Positions 9,101 through 15,202 of a stretch of DNA of 42,763 bases are shown here, piece by piece; positions within the stretch are counted from its first letter, which is position 1; each line of letters begins with the position of its first letter. A model generated the notes under the pieces. It saw nothing but the letters and a program-made list of their open reading frames with translations, had not been told where the DNA came from and did not search any database. The stretch comes from Candidatus Omnitrophota bacterium. Its GTDB lineage: Bacteria; Omnitrophota; Gorgyraeia; Gygaellales; Profunditerraquicolaceae. A program made the position numbers and the translations under genes. The stretch spans positions 19,539 to 62,301 of the forward strand of contig JAQURC010000009.1 in assembly GCA_028715785.1 (NCBI GenBank), read 5' to 3'.

Positions 9101-11675
9101 AACCAGCCCCAACGGAGCTGAACGCTGGATTACCGATGAGGTCCACGCGATAACCTGGGCCACAACCGGGACCGTAGCCAATGTAAAACTGCAGTATTCT
9201 AAAGATAATTTTGTTTCAGACATAAATACTATTGTTGTTTCCACTCCTAACACAAATACGTATAACTGGACGATCCCCGACGACCGATCGACCACGGTGA
9301 AGGTCAGGGTCTTGGATGCCAGCGATGATACCGTCAATGCGGTATCGGCCGCCAATTTTAAGATAGACTATTATACGATAACCTGGATCCTAAAAGACCT
9401 TCTAACCAACGAGCAATTAACCAACCTTTCCGTGGTTGAAAAGGATACGGCTAGTTTAACTACGCTGAATTGGCAGACAGCCGGGCAGACTTCGCCTGTA
9501 ACGCATCAAACCAAATATGGGTTATGGACTGCCACCTGGTCCTGCTCCGGCTACGGCGATAAAGCCCAGAATTACGCGGCCAATTCCGATCAGACATTTA
9601 CCTTATATATGGAAACGACAGTTATACACATATGGCGTACGTATTCGGAATTCGCGTATAATTCCACAGGCGACAGGCTGGATGTAAGCTCATGGCTGGA
9701 AAGAGACGGCGGCGTGGTTTCCGGCGCTGTTTCCGTTAAGGTTGATATTTATGATGCTGGCGTCTTAATTAAAACATTGACTTCAAATACGCCTAGCGAA
9801 GGTGGATTTTTTAACCTAGATTGGGCTCCTTCCGGTTTGTCGGCGAGCAAGGTTTATACTACTGTTACCGAAATTACCAATGCATCCGGCGCAAAATTCA
9901 AGACACCCGGCTCATTTGAAATTACCGCCGCCAAGCGGCTCGAAGAGATGCAGACAACGGTTAATTCTGTCCTGGATAAGCCCATGTCCCAGGTGAATGC
10001 GGATTTACAGGCAACGTTAGCTGCACAAACAGCGACTATTGATACCAAGATGACCGAGCAGACCAATGTTATTACCCAGAAAACCGATGAAATGAAGGCC
10101 GCGATAGATACGAGCTTGAGTAGTTTTGAGACAAAAACTACTGAGGCCATCACCAAGCTGCAGTCAGGCGCAGATAAAGCGGTTTCTGCCGGCGCGACCC
10201 TTGAGGCAACTGCGAAAAGATTTTCCTGGCAGGCCTCTGTTTCTCCCGATCCTGCATTAACCGACGATACGATCACCTTATCTTGCCAAGGGCAGCCGGG
10301 GTTATTTCCTGTCTTAGTTATCTACAGCTGGGATAATAAAACCATCGTAGATAACGTAGTTTTAAAGGACACCAGCGGCCAGGGGCTTTATACCTATGAG
10401 TTTGAAGCAGATAGCCGGTTTACTGCAGGCAAGGCTTATACTTATGTGATTACCGAACAGAGTACCGGCGGTATGGTCTCTGGTTCAGGAATGGTGGAGA
10501 GTATGGGTATCACTACGGTAGCGGGTTTAGCCGCGGCCGCTCCGGAAGCAGAGCGGGCAGCCAAGCAGGCATTGGATGCGATCCAGGCGGTGGAGACAAT
10601 TTTGGGATCCAAAGATAATACCAATATCTCCCTTAGTTTGAAAAATCTTAAGGAATCGATAGATAGATTGCCCGAAACCATAGCAAAAGAAGGACCTTCC
10701 GTGCGCCTCACCAGCTCTTTGAATGAAATCTCGGAGAGGGTAAAAAAATTAGCCGGCGATGAAGGTTATAATATGAATAAATTATTGGAACAGGCCATCA
10801 GTGAGTCTCCGACCGTTAAAGATATACGCGGTAAAACCGAGGCGATTAATTCGGTTATCGATCTTTTAATGCGGCTCTTTGAGGCAAAATTCGGCGGCAT
10901 AGATGCCCCGATTATCTCGACTTCTCTTCAGCCGGGCAGCGTAAAATTCCGCATTGTGGCGATGAACCCCTCTAAAGTCAGGGCGCAGTCGGTAGAGGTT
11001 AAATATAATTTACCCTCCGAGGTAAAACCCAAAGATATTATGGATACAGGCGGGTTGGACCTGGAATATGATTCTGAAAAGTCTATTTATTATATGCATA
11101 AACCGGAATTCGAGCTTTTGCCCGCAGAAGTTAAGGTTTATGAAGTAGAAGTTGAAGATGTCTGGGTTATCCAGGAGAAAAAACTCGATAGCTTAAGAAA
11201 ACGCGTGGACAATATCATGGATAAGTTACAGAAAACCCCGTATTATGAAAAGGGCAAAGAGATAGCCGATACTATCTATCCGCGTTTAGATGAGATAGCT
11301 GTTTCTCAAAAAGACGATTCAGTCAATCGTGAGCAGCATATAGGTATTTATCGCCAGAATCTTTTGACCTTAGAGCAGATCAAAGAAGATATCGGCCGGA
11401 TGGAGAAGATCCTGGTTACTGCCGGAGGCCCCGCTTCCCCTGAAATGTTGTCTAAAACCAGGATAAAGGCGGATGAACCCACCAAGACAATGACCTGGAT
11501 ATTGGTATTTGTCATTATTGTCTTTATCGGCCTCTTAACGGGTGTGCTTTTCTTTACCTGGCACCGCCAGGCGCGCCTGACCCGCGAAGAACTTTTGTCC
11601 GCTAAAGAATCTGCTTTTCCGGAACCTGATTTAAAGGAAGAACAGGAAAGTAAAGAGACCGAAATAAAAGAATAA
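1..11675 (+). CDS. Giant cell-surface protein with ~33 Ig-like repeats and a C-terminal membrane anchor (5' partial)
   Basis: The reading frame is open to the window edge (first codons read V-K-L-E-Y-S, a repeat motif), so the TTG at 9 is not the real start and the gene begins upstream. From the edge to about nt 9368 there are one partial and 32 full repeats of ~95 residues with the pattern (A/S)PNG(G/A)E-x-W-x-VG...NITW...VKLEYSTDGG...WTIPD...DxSNxNFxI. This resembles the Kre9/KNH-type Ig-like domain family; the family name is from memory. A unique beta-rich region, a coiled coil (around residues 3305-3400 of the track ORF), a further beta domain and a second helical region follow. One hydrophobic helix (about residues 3829-3851) is followed by HRQARLTR and an acidic tail, so the C-terminus is probably cytoplasmic and the repeats extracellular. 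The stop codon directly abuts the epsilon-like gene. Role inferred: long surface fibre, adhesin or tether operating with the F1-like genes. Confidence 0.9.
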   Translation, partial: VKLEYSTNAFSDELQTVVIAASTDATGTPAGTYKYTWTIPDAISATVRARITNNADTTVKDISDGNFKIIGSFILTAPNGAEQWTVGQSYSITWTKTGSITNAKIEYSTNGGATYPNIIIASTPAGGLSYSWTIPDTISATVKVKISDASDATVFDESNANFTILGGFTVTAPNGGEVWTVNESRNITWNTAGTVANVKLEYSTDGGGTYPNVIIATTPNNNLYAWTVPDNITNGARIKVSDASNANAFDTSNANFKIRGSLTVTAPNGAEAWPINSTQNITWNKVGSITNVKLEYSTNAFSDELQTFLITASINATTGTPYSWLIPDKPSATVKVRISDVSDSTVYDLSNANFSIKGSLWVTSPNGGETWVVGNTNNITWTKFGSIANVELRYSTDGGTTYPVGNIIIASTPASTLTYSWTIPDAISTQLKVKIADAGDASVFDESNANFTIKGSVTVTSPNGGETWIVGENRNITWTRTGSFINVKLEYSTNGFTDELQTTVITASILAAPLTYAWTVPDAIGTNLKVRISDAADATVTDVSNGTFTIKGALTLTAPNGAETWIVGESRNITWNRTGSIANVKLEYSTDAGVSYPNVITASTSAATGTYAWTIPDVIGNQLRVRVTDATDATVFAASAANFTVKGSLTVTAPNGGEAWVVGTSQNITWAKTGTISTVKLEYSTNAFSDELQTVVIAASTDATGTPAGTYKYTWTIPDAISSAVKVRISNTADAAVVDRSDTNFKITGSFTLIAPNGAEQWTVDTVQTINWTRTGSVANAKLEYSTDGGATYPNIIIASIPAGGLSYSWTIPDSVSTACKVKISDASDAGVNDVSNANFAIRGGFAITAPNGGEVWTVGTSQNITWTTTGSVANVKLEYSTDGGIGYPNIIVVSTPNTGTYGWTIPDDISATLKVRISDVNNSQALDVSNNNFKIQGALAIAAPNGAEQWEVATSQNITWTSTGTIANIKLEYSTNGFFDELQTVLITASVPNANTYAWTIPDAISSTVKVRITNVADSTVYDLSNANFTIKGSVVLTAPNGGESWIVGTSYNITWTRTGSIANVKLEYSTNGFSDELQTVSIIASTPAASLSYAWTVPDAIGNIVKVRITDASNATVTDVSNADFSIKGSLTLTAPNGAEIWRVGESRNIAWTKTGSIANVKLEYSTDGGASYPNVIISSSDATTGTYAWIVPDAIGAALRVKITNVADSAVSDVSNANFEIKGSLMLISPNSGEVWSVGSIQPITWSKSGTIADVKLEYSTDGGVIYPNVIIVSTPAAAGSYSWTIPDSISTSVRVKITSIADPAVFDASDANFKIAGSLTLTAPNGGEAWIVGSPQNITWTKTGSIANVKLEYSTDGGASYPNLIAASIDAALGTPYAWTIPDVPSTAVRVKITNTADATIFDASNADFSIKGAFTITSPNGAETWIVGESRNITWIKTGSIANAKLEYSTDGGSNYPNLITASVSAALLSYGWTVPDAIGASLKVKITDVADVTVSDASNTDFTIKGSLTLTSPNGGEVWVVGENRNITWTKTGSIANVKLEYSTDGGASYPNVIISSSDATTGTYAWPVADAIGTTLKVKITNVADVMVNDVSNTDFEIKGSLILTAPNGAETWIVGNNNNITWSRTGSIANVKLEYSADGGLSYPNVIILSTPAAAGSYSWTVPDVIGTTLRVKITNVADATVSDASNANFKIAGSFTITSPNGSEVWIVGESRNISWTKTGSIANAKLEYSTDGGVAYPNMITASIPANLGSYTWTIPDNMSSTVKVRISDVTDPTVLGASNANFKITGSFIITAPNGAEKWPIGSTQAITWTKTGSILNAKLEYSIDGGTSYPYVIIATTPAASLSYNWTVPNTPSITCRVKISDVSDPTVLKTSNADFKIHGAFTLTSPNGGEVWVVGETRNISWNTLGSIANVKLEYSIDGGSTYPNSIVLTTPNTGSYSWTIPDNIGTTLRVRITDVTDPDATAVSAANFKIRGNIIIGAPNGGEAWVVGTLQNITWAKVGTIANVKIEYSTDGGTTYPVENLIAASLDASLGTYAWTIPDAISTTVKVKITNTVDTTVFDDSNNNFIIRGGFTLTSPNGGEKWSVGTSRTITWNTFGTIANVKLEYSTDGGATYPVENVIVASTPNLGSYNWTIPNNISSACKVRVSNAADPGSFDVSDLNFKIMGGFGVTFPIGGEVFVIGSSQNITWTTAGTVANVKLEYSTNGGTSYPNIITAAIPNTNSYTWTVPDAISTTVRVKVSDAADVDAFGASAGNFKIRAGFTLTNPSGGQAWVVASAQNITWTTFGTVDNVKLEYSTDSGATYPNIIIALVLNSGTYAWTIPDAITPAARVRVSDVNDSTAMATSTTNFKIQGSLTITAPVGGEQWTVGSVRTITWDRVGSIPFVKLEFSTDGGTLYAPIVASTANTGSYSWTIPDNISTTVKVRVSDVNDATVNSASAANFKIQAGFTMIAPNGGEIWLVGSSQNITWSTQGTVGFVKLDYSVDGGATFPDIITTSTANTGTYSWTVPDSVSGSVKVRVSNTMDATSYATSNANFRIRTTFTLTSPNGGQQWLVGAVQNITWNTVGTLAGVKLEYSRDGFLTDKQSIAASAAPTGSYAWTIPDAISNTVRVRVSDPNDIGAYKDSSSDFRITARFTVTVPNGAEKWDVGSTQDITWSWAGTVPNVKLEYSTNGGATYPDIIAAAANTGSYTWVVPDTISAQFKIRISDLADATANDVSDANAKIRAKFTVISPNGGEVWTVGASQNITWSTVGTVANVKLDYSTDGGATYLGAITASTANTGTYSWTVPDAISTAVKVRVMSTTDTDAFDASDNDFKIRGALAITSPNGGELWQINLSNNITWNTTGTIPTVKLEYSTDSGSTYPNTIVVSVANTNTYAWLIPDNPTAFARIRITDTADATVYSTSGANFRIQGYFTVTSPNGGEAWIVGSAQSINWSWGGTIPLVKLSYSTDSGTTFPNVINVSAPNGAGGGGNYSYAWTVPDTVSQAARVKIEDPNDNTVFDISNADFKIRGNFVLTSPNGAERWITDEVHAITWATTGTVANVKLQYSKDNFVSDINTIVVSTPNTNTYNWTIPDDRSTTVKVRVLDASDDTVNAVSAANFKIDYYTITWILKDLLTNEQLTNLSVVEKDTASLTTLNWQTAGQTSPVTHQTKYGLWTATWSCSGYGDKAQNYAANSDQTFTLYMETTVIHIWRTYSEFAYNSTGDRLDVSSWLERDGGVVSGAVSVKVDIYDAGVLIKTLTSNTPSEGGFFNLDWAPSGLSASKVYTTVTEITNASGAKFKTPGSFEITAAKRLEEMQTTVNSVLDKPMSQVNADLQATLAAQTATIDTKMTEQTNVITQKTDEMKAAIDTSLSSFETKTTEAITKLQSGADKAVSAGATLEATAKRFSWQASVSPDPALTDDTITLSCQGQPGLFPVLVIYSWDNKTIVDNVVLKDTSGQGLYTYEFEADSRFTAGKAYTYVITEQSTGGMVSGSGMVESMGITTVAGLAAAAPEAERAAKQALDAIQAVETILGSKDNTNISLSLKNLKESIDRLPETIAKEGPSVRLTSSLNEISERVKKLAGDEGYNMNKLLEQAISESPTVKDIRGKTEAINSVIDLLMRLFEAKFGGIDAPIISTSLQPGSVKFRIVAMNPSKVRAQSVEVKYNLPSEVKPKDIMDTGGLDLEYDSEKSIYYMHKPEFELLPAEVKVYEVEVEDVWVIQEKKLDSLRKRVDNIMDKLQKTPYYEKGKEIADTIYPRLDEIAVSQKDDSVNREQHIGIYRQNLLTLEQIKEDIGRMEKILVTAGGPASPEMLSKTRIKADEPTKTMTWILVFVIIVFIGLLTGVLFFTWHRQARLTREELLSAKESAFPEPDLKEEQESKETEIKE
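2035..2161 (+). repeat. 127-bp exact copy of 1-127
   Basis: This is the partner of the copy at the window start, offset 2,034 bases and in frame (678 codons). Divergence resumes immediately after CTGACGC. Confidence 0.9.
3481..3578 (+). repeat. Near-identical ~98-bp block, copy A
   Basis: It matches 4624-4721 at an offset of 1,143 bases (381 codons, four repeat units), with a single C/T difference seen by eye. It covers the VKLEYSTDGGASYPN segment through the TGTYAW strand. Confidence 0.85.
4624..4721 (+). repeat. Near-identical ~98-bp block, copy B
   Basis: This is the partner of 3481-3578. It is independent of the 2,034-base duplication, so the array has been reshuffled more than once. 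Confidence 0.85.
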
Positions 11676-11909
11676 ATGCTTTTTGATGTGATTCTCCTAA
11701 GCCCAAGAGAGGTTATTTTTGAAGGACAAGCTAAAAGTGTTATCTTGCCGGGTGAAGAGGGTGTATTTGAAGTCTTATCTTTCCATAAACGGATCCTCAG
11801 CCGTTTAATTTCCGGAAAATTATTTATCGATGAACAGGGCTTTCCCGTAAAAAGAGGGATTGCCAAAGTAGACCAGAATAAAGTAACTATAATCGTAGAA
11901 GAAAAATGA
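11676..11909 (+). CDS. F1-ATPase epsilon-like subunit, beta-sandwich domain only
   Basis: The 77-aa product aligns with the N-terminal beta-sandwich of AtpC: FDVILLSPREVIFEGQAKSVILPG follows the usual VxPxGxxFxGxxxxVxLPGxxG layout. Typical epsilon subunits are about 130 aa; the C-terminal two-helix domain, which inhibits ATPase activity in other bacteria, is absent. The usual GHAPL loop reads SFHKRI. The ATG follows the giant gene's TAA with no gap, suggesting translational coupling, and the 3' end overlaps the c-like gene by ATGA. The role is probably to clamp gamma to the c-like base. The order (epsilon first) differs from classical atp operons, where epsilon is last. The family call is solid; its function here is inferred. 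Confidence 0.85.
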   Translation: MLFDVILLSPREVIFEGQAKSVILPGEEGVFEVLSFHKRILSRLISGKLFIDEQGFPVKRGIAKVDQNKVTIIVEEK

Positions 11910-12124
11910 GCCGTAACCTGTCGTTGGTCTTAATTTTTTGTTTCTGTATCCTGGGGCCTTGTGCGGTTTTTGCTGCCGGCACTTTTTCCAGTATCACCGC
12001 TTTAGGCAGGAATCCCTCCAGCGCTCCCAAGATTTTTACGGCGATGATCATTGCTTTGGTTTTTGCCCAGTCTCTGGCGATTATTGCCATGTTGATTGTT
12101 TTTCAGCTTTTTAGTTCCTCTTAA
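11906..12124 (+). CDS. F-type ATPase c-subunit homologue lacking the ion-binding carboxylate
   Basis: The 72-aa two-helix hairpin has the polar loop ALGRNPSSAPKI (Arg35-Asn36-Pro37), matching the ARQP/GRNP loop of AtpE. Helix 2 reads IIALVFAQSLAII, where normal c subunits have an ion-binding Glu or Asp; here it is Gln55. The whole protein has no Asp or Glu. Helix 1 (LVLIFCFCILGPCAVFAAG) lacks the GxGxGxG packing motif. By known mechanism such a ring could not carry H+ or Na+. The gene overlaps epsilon by ATGA, with the b-delta gene 16 bases downstream. Helix 1 could be mistaken for a signal peptide, but alignment through GP and RNP supports a c fold. The likely role is a structural membrane base. 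Confidence 0.85.
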   Translation: MSRNLSLVLIFCFCILGPCAVFAAGTFSSITALGRNPSSAPKIFTAMIIALVFAQSLAIIAMLIVFQLFSSS

Positions 12125-12140
12125 AAACGGGAGACCAGAT

Positions 12141-12860
12141 ATGCTTATTGTTTCTTTGATTTTATTTCAGCTTCTTATTTTTGGCGGGCTGATATTCCTG
12201 TTACGCCGCGTATTGACTAAAAACGTTACCGATGCCACAAAACATCTTGAAGAATTAAGCCATGATTATTCCCAGAAAGAACAAAAACTTAACCAGCAGC
12301 TCGAGGAAGCAAAAGAAAAATCGCAGAATATTATCAGGGAGGCTCAAGCGGAAGCAGAGAGGCTGAGAGCGCAAAATATTAAAGACGCGGAAAACCAAAG
12401 GGATTTGATTTTAAATCAGGCGCGCTCTCAAAGCGATACGATTATCCGGCAGGCAGACAAATCGCGCAATGCGCTTATTTCCGAACTGGAAGCCAGGATT
12501 GAAAAAGAAGCAATAAATAAAGCCTGCGACTTAATGCAGGTGACCTTGCCTGAGAAATTCAGGCAGGAGGTGCATCTTTATTGGGTAAAAGAGCTGCTGG
12601 AAGATGGGTTCAGCCAGTTAAGGCACCTGCAATTTCCAAGCGATATCAGCGAAGTCAAGATCACTTGCGCATTCCCCTTAACTGATGAGCAGCGTAAGAA
12701 TCTATCCAAGAAAATAAATGATGTGTTAGGTTATGATGCCCAATTGAAAGAGGAGACCGAACCTAAGGTAGTTGCCGGTTTGATCATTAGTATAGGAAGC
12801 CTGGTCCTAGACGGAAGCCTGAAGAATAAGATCGAAGAGCAGGCCAAGGGTAAAAAATAA
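12141..12860 (+). CDS. F-type ATPase b-delta fusion (peripheral stalk)
   Basis: I place the start at ATG 12141 (MLIVSLILFQ), because GGGAGA lies 8-9 bases upstream and it avoids overlap with the c-like gene; the track start at 12096 adds 15 unlikely residues. The 239-aa product has an N-terminal membrane helix (residues ~2-22), a long Glu/Lys/Gln coiled coil typical of subunit b (~30-130), and a C-terminal part resembling the AtpH C-terminal domain (LTDEQRKNLSKKIND...VVAGLIISIGSLVLDGSLKNKIEE). Fused b-delta stalks are known in a few lineages. It would link the top of F1 to the membrane. In this operon the stalk could also contact the giant protein's tail; that is inference. Confidence 0.87.
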   Translation: MLIVSLILFQLLIFGGLIFLLRRVLTKNVTDATKHLEELSHDYSQKEQKLNQQLEEAKEKSQNIIREAQAEAERLRAQNIKDAENQRDLILNQARSQSDTIIRQADKSRNALISELEARIEKEAINKACDLMQVTLPEKFRQEVHLYWVKELLEDGFSQLRHLQFPSDISEVKITCAFPLTDEQRKNLSKKINDVLGYDAQLKEETEPKVVAGLIISIGSLVLDGSLKNKIEEQAKGKK

Positions 12861-12890
12861 TCCGCAGCTATAATAAGATTGGAGCGAGCT

Positions 12891-14360
12891 TTGAAGTTTG
12901 AAGTAAGAGAAGTCGGCAAGGTCAAATCTGTGCGCAAATTTATTGTTATGGCTTCAGGGCTTCCTTCTTGCGTGAACGGCCAGATCGTGGAGTTTGCCAA
13001 CGGCACCTGGGGCCTGGTGATGGGGTTTACCGAAGACAAAGTCCAGATCCTGGTTTTAGGCGATGCAACTTCGATCCGGGCAGGAGATGAGGTTTATAAT
13101 AAAGGTAAATCTTTAAATTTACCGGTGGGTGAGGCTTTTATCGGAAGGATGGTTAACGGGCTCTGCCAGCCGCAGGATGATCAAGGGCCGATAGCGGCAG
13201 ATGAAGCTTACCCGGTATTTAAAGTTGCTCCCGGAGTTATGGAGCGTGCCCCGGTTAAGGAGTCCCTGGAGACAGGAACCTTAATTATAGATGCGATTAT
13301 CCCTATTGCCAAAGGGCAGCGCCAGCTGCTTATCGGAGATCGGCTTACGGGCAAGACAACGGTAGCCATCGATGCGATATTAAATCAAAAAGGCAAGGAT
13401 GTTATTTGTATTTATTGTTGCATAGGAAAGCCTTTTTCAGCCCTTGTAAAAATAATCGATACCTTAAAGGAGCACGGTTGCCTTAGTTACACCTGTGTAG
13501 TTACCGGCGTAGCCTCTTTATCCCCGGGAGAACAGTATCTTGCCCCTTACACTGCCTGCATGTTAGGGGAGTATTTTATGCAGAAGGGCCGCGATGTGCT
13601 GGTGGTGTTGGATGATTTGACCAAACATGCCTGGATATACAGGCAGATATCTTTGCTCCTGGAGCGCGCCCCGGGAAGAGAGGCCTACCCGGGAGATATA
13701 TTTTATATTCATTCCCAATTGATGGAGCGCGCCGGTTACCTAAAGGCAGAATTAGGCGGCGGTTCAATGACTTTCCTGCCTATCGTAGACATACTTCAGG
13801 GGGATGTTACCGGCTACATTTCCACAAACCTTATTTCTATGACTGACGGGCAATTGTATTTTTCTACCAGCCTCTTTAACCGGGGTTTTAAACCGGCAAT
13901 CGATTTCGGGCTTTCGGTATCGCGTATCGGCAATAAAGCGCAATGGCCGGCGATGAGGGAGTTAAGTAAAACTCTGCGCCTGGATTACCTTCAATATAAA
14001 GAACTTTTACAGATGACCCAATTGCGCACTAGCGGGCTTTCTAAAGAGGCCGAAAGCAAGCTGGCGCGCGGGGGAGCAATGAATCAATTAATTGTTCAGG
14101 ATAAGAACAAGCCGACCGTTATAGAGGAGCAGATAATTTATCTTTACGCCTTAAATCGCGGGATCCTGGATAATTTATCCGATAACCAGTTAAAGCAGTT
14201 TAGGCAGGAAGCCTTCCTGTTTATAAATAAACACTATCCTGGTTTTTGTAAGGATGTGCGCGCTAAGCAGGAATTAACCGGCGAAATTAAAGAGAAATTG
14301 GAATCTTGCTTTAAAGAATATTTTAAAGCGTTGCTAAAGGGGGATGCTGCCGATAAATGA
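12891..14360 (+). CDS. atpA: F1-ATPase alpha-like subunit
   Basis: The AtpA homologue is about 489 aa. The P-loop is GDRLTGKT (residues ~149-156). The Walker B region VLVVLDDLTKHAWIYRQ, the RAPGREAYPGDIFYIHS segment and the arginine-finger motif SVSRIG are all present. I prefer TTG 12891 over TTG 12879 because GGAG sits 6 bases before it. Compared with E. coli alpha, the first ~25 residues (the helix that binds delta) are missing. The nucleotide-site segment around CIYCCIGKPFSALVKII departs from the usual IGQKxSxV pattern. The stop overlaps gamma by ATGA. It is presumably a non-catalytic ring subunit of the cytoplasmic hexamer. Confidence 0.9.
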   Translation: MKFEVREVGKVKSVRKFIVMASGLPSCVNGQIVEFANGTWGLVMGFTEDKVQILVLGDATSIRAGDEVYNKGKSLNLPVGEAFIGRMVNGLCQPQDDQGPIAADEAYPVFKVAPGVMERAPVKESLETGTLIIDAIIPIAKGQRQLLIGDRLTGKTTVAIDAILNQKGKDVICIYCCIGKPFSALVKIIDTLKEHGCLSYTCVVTGVASLSPGEQYLAPYTACMLGEYFMQKGRDVLVVLDDLTKHAWIYRQISLLLERAPGREAYPGDIFYIHSQLMERAGYLKAELGGGSMTFLPIVDILQGDVTGYISTNLISMTDGQLYFSTSLFNRGFKPAIDFGLSVSRIGNKAQWPAMRELSKTLRLDYLQYKELLQMTQLRTSGLSKEAESKLARGGAMNQLIVQDKNKPTVIEEQIIYLYALNRGILDNLSDNQLKQFRQEAFLFINKHYPGFCKDVRAKQELTGEIKEKLESCFKEYFKALLKGDAADK

Positions 14361-15190
14361 GGACCCTTTCGAACATAAAAAAAGATATAGAATTTAATCA
14401 GGGCCATGCCTCTTTGATCGAGGCCCTGAAGAATATCGCGGTGGCTCAATTCAGGATACACGAACAAAAGCTAAAATCATTCGAAAAAATTATTTCGACC
14501 GTAGAAGATTTTTTTAAACTTATCAATATCGATGATATTAATTGCCCGTTTTTAAGGCCCCAAAAAGGCCTTTTAGGCGTAGTCGTGGTCACTTCCGACA
14601 GCGGCCTTCTGGGCGGGCTTAATCTAAAGGTCATAAACCAGGCTCTTTTGGAATTAGAGAAGACCCCGGGCAAGCTTATCGTGATTGGCGCCTGCGGAAA
14701 GAATTATCTTCGAGAAACTAAATTTTCTTTTGTTTCTTTTGGCGGCGTCAATGATGAACAGCGTTATGTCCAGGCAATGCAGTTAAAGGACTATTGTTTA
14801 GGCAAGGTTGCAGAAGGCGTATTTGGGTCTCTCAAGGTAGTTTATCCGCACCCTATTTCATTCACTGTGCAACGGGTGGAGACGCTGACGTTTTTGCCGT
14901 TTCTACCGGCTCAAAAATCAAATGTCCCTGTCGGCGATTTAATTTTAGAGTCCAGCCCGGCGGATATCATCCAATACCTGGTATCTGTCTGGATAGGGCA
15001 GAAATTTTATGATATCTTTGGTTTAAGCCGCCTGTCGGAATTCGCGGCGCGTTTCGTGCATCTTGAAGAGAGCTCCCAGAAGTTAAAAGATATAGAAAAA
15101 AATTTGAAGCTTCAATATTTTCGCGTAAGGCATGAATTTATTGACAGGAATATGCGCGAGCTTTTTAGCGCAAGGTTATTATATACCTAA
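14357..15190 (+). CDS. atpG: F1-ATPase gamma-like subunit (central shaft)
   Basis: The 277-aa product keeps the AtpG layout. The N-terminal helix MRTLSNIKKDIEFNQGHASL corresponds to the IxxRIxSVxNTxxIT region, the Rossmann-like middle contains GLLGVVVVTSDSGLLGGLN (compare SDRGLCGGLN), and the C-terminal helix ends RNMRELFSARLLYT. The usual KAMxMVAAxK motif is replaced by EALKNIAVAQ, and the C-terminal EIVxGA motif is eroded. The start codon overlaps the alpha stop (ATGA). It probably still acts as a rotor or lever inside the hexamer. The altered helices suggest that the contacts at its foot or with beta are not the standard ones. Confidence 0.88.
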   Translation: MRTLSNIKKDIEFNQGHASLIEALKNIAVAQFRIHEQKLKSFEKIISTVEDFFKLINIDDINCPFLRPQKGLLGVVVVTSDSGLLGGLNLKVINQALLELEKTPGKLIVIGACGKNYLRETKFSFVSFGGVNDEQRYVQAMQLKDYCLGKVAEGVFGSLKVVYPHPISFTVQRVETLTFLPFLPAQKSNVPVGDLILESSPADIIQYLVSVWIGQKFYDIFGLSRLSEFAARFVHLEESSQKLKDIEKNLKLQYFRVRHEFIDRNMRELFSARLLYT

Positions 15191-15202
15191 CTAAAAATAG
15201 CG

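Larger units (their letters stand above)
1..9368 (+). repeat. Tandem ~285-bp coding repeat array (33 units)
   Basis: I counted 32 complete units starting at successive PNG(G/A)E-like motifs, plus the partial first unit. Spacing is about 280-300 nt. Some units carry a short insertion of the type FSDELQT in the middle loop. Drift towards variants such as PIGGE, PSGGQ and PVGGE is seen in units 24-26. The array ends where NFKID leads into a non-repeat domain. Confidence 0.93.

Noticed and set aside
389-9355. Many minus-strand ORFs of 60-115 aa in the track across the giant gene
   Set aside because: They recur with the repeat period and are mirror translations of the Ig-like repeats; they have no ribosome-binding sites and no independent motifs.
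1-9368. Regular repeats as a CRISPR-like array
   Set aside because: Units are ~285 bp, coding, in frame and divergent; there are no short direct repeats with unique spacers and no cas genes.
11906-12124. Reading the c-like gene as a small secreted protein with a signal peptide
   Set aside because: The GP...RNP loop and second helix align along the full length with AtpE, so the first hydrophobic segment is more likely helix 1.
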